A stretch of 50,646 nt of DNA from Planctomycetota bacterium (GTDB lineage: Bacteria > Planctomycetota > UBA1135 > GCA-002686595). The notes beneath the pieces are model-generated. The model was not told the DNA's origin. It searched no databases and saw only the letters and a list, made by a program, of their open reading frames with translations. The stretch is from positions 1-50,646 of the forward strand of contig JAIOPM010000024.1 of the NCBI GenBank assembly GCA_021413885.1, written 5' to 3'. A program made the translations under genes and the position numbers. This document shows, piece after piece, positions 44,758 through 50,646 of the stretch. Position 1 is the stretch's first letter, and every line of letters starts with the position of its first letter.

Positions 44758-45427
44758 ACTCCCCGCGGATCATCGCGAGGAACTCGCGCCGCGTCGACGG
44801 GTTGGTGCGGAACGCGCCGGTCATGCGGCTCGTCACCGTCATCGCATTGGGCTTTTGGACGCCGCGGGTCGCCATGCAGTCATGGCGTGCTTCGATCACG
44901 ACGGCGACACCCTTGGGCTGGAGCACGCGATCGATCGTGTCGGCGATCTGCACGGTCAGCTTCTCCTGGATCTGAAGGCGGCGCGCGAAGACGTCGACGA
45001 TGCGCGCGAGCTTGCTCAGGCCGACCACGCGGCGATCGGGCAAGTACGCGACGTGCGCGCGGCCGACGAACGACACCATGTGGTGCTCGCAGTGCGAGAA
45101 GAGCGCGATGTCGCGGACGACCACCATCTCGTCGTAGCCCTCGACTTCCTCGAACGTGCGCGCGAGCACCGCCTCCGGGTCCTGGTCGTAGCCTCGGAAG
45201 AACTCACCGTACGCGCGGACGACCCGCGCCGGCGTCTCGAGCAAACCCTCGCGCTCCGGATCGTCGCCGGCGTAGCGCAAGAGCGTGCGCACTGCGTCCT
45301 CGGCTTCGCTGCGCGTCGGTCGCGCGGTACGCGCCGGTGCGAGGCGCACTCCGTTGCGCGCGACTTGGTGCATGGTCTTCGAGGCGCTTCCGTTGTAGCG
45401 CAGGGCGACGGGGCGGTTGGCGGTCAT
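44756..45427 (-). CDS. folE: GTP cyclohydrolase I (FolE)
   Basis: A 223-residue enzyme that makes 7,8-dihydroneopterin triphosphate from GTP, the entry to folate and pterin cofactors. Family blocks are [20 protein letters not shown], the zinc/catalytic [40 protein letters not shown] and [19 protein letters not shown] (third zinc ligand Cys). It is a complete type IA enzyme with an N-terminal extension of ~35 residues. It lies downstream of a B12-sensor-like gene and an ECF sigma factor on the same strand (149-nt gap to the B12 gene). In light-responsive LitR/CarH loci of other bacteria, folE is a recurrent member, presumably for photolyase/cryptochrome pterin cofactor. That context makes this a candidate accessory rather than housekeeping copy. 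Confidence 0.95.
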   Translation of the reverse strand: MTANRPVALRYNGSASKTMHQVARNGVRLAPARTARPTRSEAEDAVRTLLRYAGDDPEREGLLETPARVVRAYGEFFRGYDQDPEAVLARTFEEVEGYDEMVVVRDIALFSHCEHHMVSFVGRAHVAYLPDRRVVGLSKLARIVDVFARRLQIQEKLTVQIADTIDRVLQPKGVAVVIEARHDCMATRGVQKPNAMTVTSRMTGAFRTNPSTRREFLAMIRGE

Positions 45428-45576
45428 GCTGTCTCCGTTGGAAGTTTCCCGCGGGAGTTCGCGCGCGGCCGGGCGGCGGATGCACGCGGACGAGAAACGC
45501 GTGCGGCGTGACGCGACGCTCGCGGCAGACGACCCAACCTGGCCGAATCCAGCGCGCGCGTGCGGGCGGCGGAGCG

Positions 45577-46641
45577 CTACGCGATCCCGAGCAGGCGCCG
45601 GCCTTCGCGGACTGCGCTCTGCGCGCTGTCCGCGCAGCCGTCGGCGCCGACCGCCTGCCAGAGGTCCGGCACCAGGCTGAACGGCGGGCCGCCGACCAGG
45701 ATCGGCGGCTCCTGCGCTCCGCAGTAGGCGCGCATGGCCTCGATGATCGCGGCAGTGTTGCGCACCTGCGAAGTCAGCGTGACGGAGAGCGCGACGAGGT
45801 CCGCGCGGAAGTCGATCACCGCTCGCCCGAGATCCTCACCCGGGACGTTGGCGCCGAGGCGCACGGTGTTCCAGCCGTCGATCTCGAAATGGTCGGCGAC
45901 GATGCGTGAGCCCATGTCGTGGAGGTTGCCGGCGACCGAGCACACGAGCACCGACTTGCCGTTGGGCGCGCTCCGCGCAAGCTTGCTGCGCAAGAGCACC
46001 AGGGCTTCCTCGATGATCTGAGAGCCGAGATGCTCCTCGTGGACGTGGATCTCGCCGCGCTGCCACATCAGACCGACCTCGGCCTGCAGCGGCGCGACGA
46101 TGCGCGTCTCGATCTCCGAGACGGAGAGCCCTTCGTCCAGCGGCGCGAGCAAGAGTCGCAACGCGTCGTCGCGGCGCCCCTCGAGGATCGCCACCAGGGC
46201 CGTTCTGATGCGTCGCGCGTACGCGGCATCCGCGTCCAGTACGCTCTCGACCACGCGCGGCGGCCGCTCGAAGCTGCGATCCGCGCGGTCGAGCACCGCC
46301 AGCACGACCTCATGCGCGACCGGCGGTAGCTCGCGCGTCAACACTTCGCGCAGGCAGAGCAGGTTGAGCGCGAGCCCCTCCTCGGAAACGCCGCGGGCAG
46401 CGTACGCGCTGCGGTTCCATTCGAGTTGCTCGACGAACAGCGCCGGCTTGCCGGTCGCGAGCGCCTCGCCGAGGACCAGGATCCGCGCCTCGGTGTCGCC
46501 GATCAGCGACGGGACGGCCTCGGACGGAAGCTCGACGCCGCTGTCCTGGAGGATCCGGCGCTGGCGCACCGCGATCTCCGAGGCGAGGCCCCGCAGCCCC
46601 GCGTCCAACAGCCTGGCGACGAACGATCCGTGCTTATCCAT
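45577..46641 (-). CDS. Cobalamin-binding regulator with CarH/LitR-type Wx9EH motif, no MerR domain
   Basis: A 354-residue protein. Residues ~130-222 form a helical bundle with W193-x9-E203-H204, the W-x9-E-H signature that contacts the upper axial face of B12 in CarH/LitR/AerR photoreceptors. Residues ~228-345 are a Rossmann-like B12-binding domain with N239-L-H241-D-M-G244, then SVTLTSQ and the GGPPF turn. The usual first residue of the D/E-x-H-x-x-G motif is Asn here, but the lower-ligand His is kept. Residues 1-125 are helical and not a MerR domain, so it does not obviously bind DNA. It resembles AerR-like standalone sensors. GAAGGA precedes ATG 46641. It lies 47 nt downstream of an ECF sigma gene and probably controls or is controlled by it; light sensing is inferred. 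Confidence 0.8.
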   Translation of the reverse strand: MDKHGSFVARLLDAGLRGLASEIAVRQRRILQDSGVELPSEAVPSLIGDTEARILVLGEALATGKPALFVEQLEWNRSAYAARGVSEEGLALNLLCLREVLTRELPPVAHEVVLAVLDRADRSFERPPRVVESVLDADAAYARRIRTALVAILEGRRDDALRLLLAPLDEGLSVSEIETRIVAPLQAEVGLMWQRGEIHVHEEHLGSQIIEEALVLLRSKLARSAPNGKSVLVCSVAGNLHDMGSRIVADHFEIDGWNTVRLGANVPGEDLGRAVIDFRADLVALSVTLTSQVRNTAAIIEAMRAYCGAQEPPILVGGPPFSLVPDLWQAVGADGCADSAQSAVREGRRLLGIA

Positions 46642-46688
46642 GGTGCTTCCTTCGCGCGTGGAGCGTGGTCGGATGCCGGGTTCCCCGT

Positions 46689-47240
46689 TCACGACTCCGC
46701 CTCCGCCCCGAGCAAGCTGCGCATGCGCTCGAGCCCGCGCCGGACGTGGCTCTTGACCGTCCCGAGCGGCGCGTGCGTGCGGGTTGCGATCTCGGCGTGC
46801 GAGAGCCCGGATATCGACATGCGCAAGACGAGTCGCTCCTCCGGGCGAATGCTCGCGAGCGCGAGCTCGGCCCGCTCCGCCTCGTCGCGCACCTCGACGT
46901 CGGCGAAGCCCGAGAAGTGCGCGGGCAGGTCCGGCGGGATCGCCTCCGGCGCGCCGCGCGCCTCGTCGCGGCGCTGGCGGTCGACGACCCGGCGCGACGC
47001 GATCATGCCGACGAACGCCGCTTCGGAAGCGATCGCGGGGTCGAAGCGCTCTGCGCTCTTCCAGAGCTGGATGAAGACCTCCTGCACGACGTCGTCGGCG
47101 GCGGCGGGCGACACGCGCTTGCGCACGATCGACCACACGAGCGGCCGGTAGCGAGCGAGCAACTCGTCGACCGCGCCGGGGTCGCCCCGCGCAACGCGCT
47201 GCAACGCCGTGAGCTCGCTCGCCTTCGGTTCGTCGTTCAT
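46689..47240 (-). CDS. ECF-type RNA polymerase sigma factor
   Basis: A 183-residue sigma factor with region 2 (ALQRVARGDPGAVDELLARY, VSPAAADDVVQEVFIQLWKS) and region 4 (IRPEERLVLRMSISGLSHAE with helix-turn-helix HAEIATRTHAPLGTVKSHVR). The gene is directly upstream of the B12-binding gene on the same strand. There is no neighbouring classical anti-sigma gene, so the B12 protein itself is a candidate anti-sigma or modulator. This recalls the LitR-LitS pairing in Streptomyces, where light controls an ECF sigma factor. A -10 TACACT lies 30 nt before the ATG. Confidence 0.9.
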   Translation of the reverse strand: MNDEPKASELTALQRVARGDPGAVDELLARYRPLVWSIVRKRVSPAAADDVVQEVFIQLWKSAERFDPAIASEAAFVGMIASRRVVDRQRRDEARGAPEAIPPDLPAHFSGFADVEVRDEAERAELALASIRPEERLVLRMSISGLSHAEIATRTHAPLGTVKSHVRRGLERMRSLLGAEAES

Positions 47241-47270
47241 CGAGTTGCGTCGCGCGCCGGGCGCAGCGGC

Positions 47271-47276
47271 AGTGTA
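47271..47276 (-). promoter_or_regulatory. -10 element for the ECF sigma/B12 operon
   Basis: TACACT on the minus strand, 30 nt before ATG 47240. The region 17-18 nt further upstream is GC-rich (GTCGCG) and unlike TTGNCG, so recognition by an alternative sigma factor is possible. Confidence 0.4.
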
Positions 47277-47412
47277 CGCGGGCGACGCGGATCCGCGACG
47301 AACGAGGCGACCACGCGCGTGCCGGAGCTTGCCGATTCGATCCGTTCGTTCGCGCGCTCGCGAGGCCCCGCCGGTCGATCCGCGACATCCCGCGCTTCGG
47401 TGGACCGCTGCG

Positions 47413-47562
47413 TCAGGCGGGCAAGCGCTTCGCGGGAGAGCTCGACGGCGCGCTCGCGCCGGCCCGTTGCTCGGCCTCGCGGCGCAGGCCCTCGAGCATG
47501 CCGCGAAAGACCAATGCGTGGAACGGCAGCACCGCGTACCAGTACGCGAGGCCGCCGAGCCC
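47413..47562 (-). pseudogene. C-terminal remnant of a DUF2867-like protein
   Basis: On the minus strand the frame GLGGLAYWYAVLPFHALVFR then GMLEGLRREAE ends at a stop at 47413-47415. The GL-x-G-x-x-YWY-x-LLPxHxLVF pattern is the C-terminal signature of DUF2867 (SDR-linked) proteins. Upstream of about 47562 the similarity ends and there is no start, so only ~50 residues of a larger gene survive. It is not covered by any other gene. Confidence 0.6.
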
Positions 47563-47682
47563 GCACGAGGTCGCCGAGGCGGTCTGCCGGATTCGCGCTC
47601 AGCTGCGCGAGCACGACTGGCCCCCCCGCGCGCTCTCTTCGACGAGCGTCTCGGCCTCGAACTCGTCGTCTATCGTTGGTGA
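47560..47682 (+). pseudogene. Unidentified gene remnant with frameshift at a C7 tract
   Basis: A plus-strand peptide VAEAVCRIRAQLREHDWP continues, after a one-base shift at the seven-C run 47621-47627, as PRALFDERLGLELVVYRW and a stop. The continuity across the shift suggests one original C-terminus. The family is not recognised and no start is visible; it abuts the DUF2867 remnant of opposite strand. Confidence 0.3.
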
Positions 47683-47692
47683 GCCGAGCCGG

Positions 47693-47860
47693 ATGACCGC
47701 GAACTCCTCCGACCGCGCCGCGCGACGGCTGCTCTTCGCCGCGATCTTCGTCAGCGGTCTCGCCGGACTGATGCACGCGATCGTCCGACCGACACGCCAA
47801 CCGCACCCGTGCTACCCAGGCGCCGTGGTCATGCGCTTGTTCGGCCTATCCGCCGGTCAG
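47693..47860 (+). pseudogene. Truncated membrane-protein N-terminus
   Basis: ATG 47693 begins MTANSSDRAARRLLFAAIFV then SGLAGLMHAIV, a good first membrane helix, reminiscent of the opening of fused MFS/spermidine-synthase-type proteins (weak guess). Protein-like character ends near 47860, where the 3' end of an opposite-strand gene is reached, so the gene appears cut. A -10-like TATCGT is at 47671-47676. Confidence 0.3.
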
Positions 47861-48067
47861 CAGGACGTGGCCGTGCACCAACGCGAGCCCGAGCACCGCC
47901 TCCAGGCGCGCGCCGGCACCGACGACGGTGTAGTCGAGCTTCTTGGACGACTCTTGGAACGCGACGCCGGCGAGCAGGCCGACGAAGAGCATCACGACCG
48001 CGTAGCGCAGGAGTGTGCGCGTCGCGGATGCGTAGTGGGCGGGCACCGTTGCGTCGGATTCGTTCAT
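47846..48067 (-). CDS. Small membrane protein, probably C-terminally truncated
   Basis: 73 residues starting MNESDATVPAHY, with a membrane helix (~residues 18-36: YAVVMLFVGLLAGVAFQ), a charged turn ESSKKLDYTVVG, then LEAVLGLALVHGHVLLTGG and a stop. The H-G-H in a hydrophobic helix recalls small membrane proteins whose second helix carries a H-x-H pair. The abrupt end after the second helix, next to another cut gene, suggests truncation. A leaderless-type promoter (48074-48103) is intact, so the shortened gene may still be expressed. Confidence 0.45.
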   Translation of the reverse strand: MNESDATVPAHYASATRTLLRYAVVMLFVGLLAGVAFQESSKKLDYTVVGAGARLEAVLGLALVHGHVLLTGG

Positions 48068-48073
48068 GCCCGC

Positions 48074-48103
48074 AGCGTATGCGCGTCGGCCGTCGAGATG
48101 CAA
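48074..48103 (-). promoter_or_regulatory. Promoter of the small membrane gene, predicted leaderless
   Basis: Minus strand TTGCAT (48098-48103), 18 nt, TACGCT (48074-48079), then 6 nt to the ATG. Confidence 0.45.
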
Positions 48104-48147
48104 CGGAGCGCGAGAGCGGCTACAAGCGTGGCCCGAAGGGCCACCCC

Positions 48148-48717
48148 ATGAACTCCCGCTTCGTCCATCTGTGCACGTTGCTGCTCTGCACCGCGCTGGC
48201 GAGCGCTTGCCGCTCGGTCACGCCCAACCGCTCGCCGTTCGGCGAGCGCTTCCCGGACGTGCAGGCGACCGCGCTCGACGGCCGGGTGCTCAGCCTGCCC
48301 GACGAACTCGCGGGCGCGCCTGCCGTGCTCTTGGTCGGCTACGTCATGGACACGCAGTTCGATCTCGACCGTTGGCTGGTCGGCTTGATGCAGCTCGGCT
48401 CGCCGGTGAAGCGCGTCGAGGTGCCGACGATCGACGGGCTGGTGCCCGGCCTGATCGCGGGTTCGATCGACGACGGCATGCGCGCCGGCATCCCGAGCGA
48501 GGACTGGGCCGCGGTCGCGACCGTCTACCAAAGCGACGCCGCGCGCATCGTCGCGTTCACCGGGGACGAGCGTCCACGCAACGGCCGCGTGCTCCTGATC
48601 GACCGCGAGGGTGTCGTGCGATGGTTCCATGACCGCGGGTTCTCGCCGTCGAAGCTCGCGGAGCTCGACCGGCTCGCACGCGAGCTCGCCTCCGATGGAA
48701 CGCAGCCGAGTCGTTGA
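48148..48717 (+). CDS. Thioredoxin-fold-like lipoprotein without CxxC
   Basis: A 189-residue lipoprotein (signal ending LASAC). The mature part has the strand-helix order of peroxiredoxin/ATP10/YtfJ-like proteins: FGERFPDVQATALDGRVLSL, APAVLLVGYVMDTQFDLDRW, then KRVEVPTIDG and NGRVLLIDREGVVRWFHDRG. No active-site cysteine pair is present in the mature domain. A 7-bp hairpin GTGGCCC/GGGCCAC (48129-48145) ends 2 nt before ATG 48148, and no free Shine-Dalgarno exists, so initiation may be structure-controlled. The next gene overlaps by 23 nt. Confidence 0.65.
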   Translation: MNSRFVHLCTLLLCTALASACRSVTPNRSPFGERFPDVQATALDGRVLSLPDELAGAPAVLLVGYVMDTQFDLDRWLVGLMQLGSPVKRVEVPTIDGLVPGLIAGSIDDGMRAGIPSEDWAAVATVYQSDAARIVAFTGDERPRNGRVLLIDREGVVRWFHDRGFSPSKLAELDRLARELASDGTQPSR

Positions 48718-49204
48718 TTTCACCGCGTCCGACGCGGCGCGCGGCTGGAGCGCGATCGACGACGTCGTGATGGGCGGCGTTTCGGCGAGTCGTCTCGCGC
48801 TCGAAGGCGATCGGACGGTCTTCAGCGGCCGAGTTTCGCTCGACCATGGCGGCGGCTTCGCTTCGGTGCGCTCGGCGCCCTCGGATTTCGCGCTGGCGGG
48901 CTTCGACGGGCTCGAGCTCGAGCTCGCCGGCGACGGCCGGCGCTACAGGCTGAACGCGCGCCTCGACGCAGCGTTCGACGGCGTCACGTACCAAGCGGAG
49001 TTCGTCGCCCCACGTGCGCGGAGCAGCGTGCGGATACCGTTCACCGAACTGCGCCCGACCTGGCGTGGCCGTCCCGTGCCCGACGCCGCACCCTTCGATC
49101 CGGCGCGCGTCGCGACGCTCGGCCTGTTGATCGGCGCGCGGCAGGCGGGGGACTTCCGCCTCGAGCTCTTCGCTCTCGACGCCTACCGCGCGTCGCGCCG
49201 CTAG
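48695..49204 (+). CDS. CIA30-family protein (complex I intermediate-associated protein 30)
   Basis: A 169-residue beta-sandwich protein. WSAIDDVVMGGVSASRLALE and FSGRVSLDHGGGFASVRSAP are the diagnostic CIA30 blocks, and FTELRPTWRGRPVPDAAPFD plus TLGLLIGARQAGDFRLEL complete the domain. The eukaryotic namesake assists complex I assembly; bacterial members are carbohydrate-binding-like and of unknown role. ATG 48695 overlaps the upstream lipoprotein gene by 23 nt, indicating co-expression. I associate members of this family with light- or stress-induced loci, which fits the B12/ECF genes nearby; this link is inference. Confidence 0.85.
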   Translation: MERSRVVDFTASDAARGWSAIDDVVMGGVSASRLALEGDRTVFSGRVSLDHGGGFASVRSAPSDFALAGFDGLELELAGDGRRYRLNARLDAAFDGVTYQAEFVAPRARSSVRIPFTELRPTWRGRPVPDAAPFDPARVATLGLLIGARQAGDFRLELFALDAYRASRR

Positions 49205-49217
49205 GCTCTCGGAGCGC

Positions 49218-49994
49218 ATGACGTCACCGATCGTCGACGGGATCCTCGGCGGGCTCTGTGCCGGGCTCGCGACCGGGCTCGGCGCGTTCGGCGTGTACTC
49301 CGTGCGCGAGCTGTCGCGGCGCGCGAACGATTTGCTGCTCGCGTGCGCGGCCGGAGTGATGCTCGCTGCGTCGTTCTTCTCGTTGCTCGCGCCGAGCATC
49401 GAAGTCGCACGCGAGCAGACCTCGTCGAACGCGGGCGCCGCGTTCGTCGTGTGCACCTCGGTGCTCTGCGGCGCACTAGCGTTGACGCTCGCGCACCGAT
49501 CGATCCCGCACGAGCATTTCGGCACCGGCCGCGAAGGTCCAGCAGCCGTCCACGTGCGCCGCATCTGGCTCTTCGTGCTCGCGATCTCGCTGCACAACCT
49601 CCCCGAGGGGATGGCGGTCGGCGTCGGCTTCGGCGCGGGCGACGCGACGAGCGGGCTGTCGCTCGCGGTCGGCATCGGCCTCCAGAACATCCCCGAGGGT
49701 CTCGCGGTCGCGGCGAGTCTGGTGTCGATCGGCTACGGCCGCACGCGCGCATTCCTGATCAGCCTCGGCACCGGCGCGATCGAAGCGGTCGGTGGGGCAG
49801 CGGGCGCGGCCGCAGCGTCGTGGGTCGCCGCGCTGTTGCCCTGGGCGCTGGGCTTCGCCGCGGGCGCGATGCTCTTCGTCATCAGCGGCGAGATCATCCC
49901 CGAAACTCACCGCGGCGATTCGAAGGGCGCGGCAACGTACGCGTTGCTCGCGGGTTTCCTGGTGATGACGGGGCTCGGGATCGTGCTCGCCTGA
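49218..49994 (+). CDS. ZIP-family metal transporter
   Basis: A 258-residue transporter with eight predicted helices. The two metal-site helices are clear: HNLPEGMAVGVGFGAG (helix 4) and GLQNIPEGLAVAASLV (helix 5), with the binuclear-site His, Asn and Glu residues. The cytoplasmic loop between helices 3 and 4 (~residues 92-108) has HRSIPHEHFG, a short His-rich segment. The family moves Zn, Fe or other divalent cations into the cytoplasm. ATG 49218 follows GGAG (49211-49214); the gene is 13 nt after the CIA30 stop, so it may be the third gene of that operon. Confidence 0.92.
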   Translation: MTSPIVDGILGGLCAGLATGLGAFGVYSVRELSRRANDLLLACAAGVMLAASFFSLLAPSIEVAREQTSSNAGAAFVVCTSVLCGALALTLAHRSIPHEHFGTGREGPAAVHVRRIWLFVLAISLHNLPEGMAVGVGFGAGDATSGLSLAVGIGLQNIPEGLAVAASLVSIGYGRTRAFLISLGTGAIEAVGGAAGAAAASWVAALLPWALGFAAGAMLFVISGEIIPETHRGDSKGAATYALLAGFLVMTGLGIVLA

Positions 49995-50256
49995 GCGACG
50001 CAGCGTGCGAGCAGGGCCGTCCGGCGCTGCGCGCCTCGCGGCGTGCGCTGTCGCCGGTCGAGCTCACCGACTCGTCGTCCACGCGCGACGGCATCCACGC
50101 GAGCCGCGCGGGGGCGTCCGACCGCTTCGTCGCACTCACGGCCAACGGGGACGCCAGCCGAGCTCCGCGTTCGGTCCACGCCTCCGCCGGCCGCCCGCGC
50201 AGCGCAAGGCGCGCCGTTGCTTCGGAGCCCGGGCCGGCGAGCGCGGCGCTGAGCCG
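49995..50256. other. Gap without recognisable gene
   Basis: GC-rich sequence after the ZIP gene and before the IS91-family fragment. No convincing reading frame, repeat or promoter was found; it may be eroded IS sequence. Confidence 0.4.
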
Positions 50257-50646
50257 CAGTCCGTGCTCGTCGCGACTCAGCGCTTCATTGAGCGGCTAGC
50301 GGCCTTGGTGCCACGCCCGCACTGTCACCTCGTCACCTACCACGGCGTGCTCGCGCCCGCCGCGCAGTGGCGTGATCTCATCGTGCCCGTCGTTGCCAGC
50401 TCGCCCGACAGCTCACCCGAGACTTGCTGCGCGTCGCGCCGTTCGACTTGGGCTGAGCTGCTCCAGCGTGTCTTCGCCATCGACGTGTTGGCCTGCCCCT
50501 ACTGCGGCGCCAAGCGCAAGCTGGTCGCGCTGATCAACGACGGTGTCGTCGTGCGCAAGATCCTCGCGCACCTCGGCCTGCCCACCGAGCCGCCTCAACT
50601 CGCGCCAGCACGAGCGCCGCCGCAGGTCGAGTTCGCCTTCGAGGCG
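50257..50646 (+). pseudogene. IS91-family (Y2) transposase, C-terminal fragment running off the window
   Basis: An open frame to the window end reads TQRFIERLAALVPRPHCHLV then TYHGVLAPAAQWRDLIVP. A linker leads to the zinc-ribbon-like block RVFAIDVLACPYCGAKRKLV and ILAHLGLPTEPPQLAPARAP. These are the C-terminal hallmarks of IS91/IS801 rolling-circle transposases. The catalytic tyrosines would lie further upstream, but sequence before about 50257 in this frame does not match, so the 5' part is missing or rearranged. The 3' end lies outside the window. Confidence 0.75.

Noticed and set aside
1..50646. CRISPR array or rRNA genes
   Set aside because: No regularly spaced identical repeats of 23-40 nt and no rRNA core sequences were seen; the three 14-nt repeats at 43.8 kb are too short and have no cas genes.

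Overview
This is a GC-rich bacterial chromosome segment. The gene content suggests an uncultured member of the Planctomycetota or a neighbouring lineage. Pointers are several secreted carboxypeptidase-regulatory-like proteins, an FG-GAP/VCBS lipoprotein, a FecR/ECF pair, an STT3-like glycosyltransferase, many secreted or lipoprotein hypotheticals, and promoters of the type TTGNCG-17/18-(T/C)ANNNT. The phylum call is inference; no rRNA or other marker gene is present.

Layout. 0-2.1 kb: a short rubrerythrin with a clear intrinsic terminator, followed by a two-[4Fe-4S] CCG-domain oxidoreductase. 2.1-7.1 kb: one operon with a sigma-70-like promoter, encoding a divergent sigma-factor-like protein, a TPR-like protein, a 59-residue secreted peptide and a 1059-residue secreted beta-domain protein. 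7.1-14.0 kb: a seven-gene export operon (Cys-rich secreted protein, TolC-like lipoprotein, HlyD-like adaptor, ABC ATPase, two FtsX/MacB-type permeases, lipoprotein). 14.0-16.7 kb (minus): formylglycine-generating-enzyme-like protein, FecR-domain anti-sigma candidate and ECF sigma factor. 16.8-18.5 kb: two small membrane proteins and a decayed ISL3-family insertion sequence with recognisable inverted repeats. 18.5-22.3 kb: truD, an acyl-CoA synthetase and a secreted metallo-beta-lactamase-fold protein. 22.5-28.2 kb: a three-gene RND efflux system of the heavy-metal type. 28.2-34.2 kb: histidine-degradation genes hutU and hutH, separated by an LTA-synthase-type envelope enzyme and a PAP2 phosphatase. 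34.3-43.7 kb: a secreted beta-domain protein, a MITE-like element, chrA, an FG-GAP lipoprotein, a thioredoxin-like protein, an STT3-like transferase and tRNA-Gly(CCC).

43.7-50.6 kb is an accessory zone. It has an IS3-family remnant, folE, a cobalamin-binding protein with the W-x9-E-H signature of B12 photoreceptors, an ECF sigma factor, several truncated genes (including a DUF2867-like C-terminus), a thioredoxin-fold lipoprotein, a CIA30 protein, a ZIP transporter and a truncated IS91-family transposase at the right edge. The sigma factor, B12 protein and folE resemble light-responsive LitR/CarH-type regulons. This is the most interesting candidate system here: a MerR-less B12 sensor next to an ECF sigma factor.

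A second window-wide theme is transcription start placement. At several genes (chrA, the FG-GAP gene, the RND outer-membrane gene, STT3-like, and the small membrane gene at 48.07 kb) a good promoter places its -10 box only 6-9 nt before the start codon and there is no Shine-Dalgarno sequence. This predicts leaderless mRNAs alongside conventional SD-led operons.
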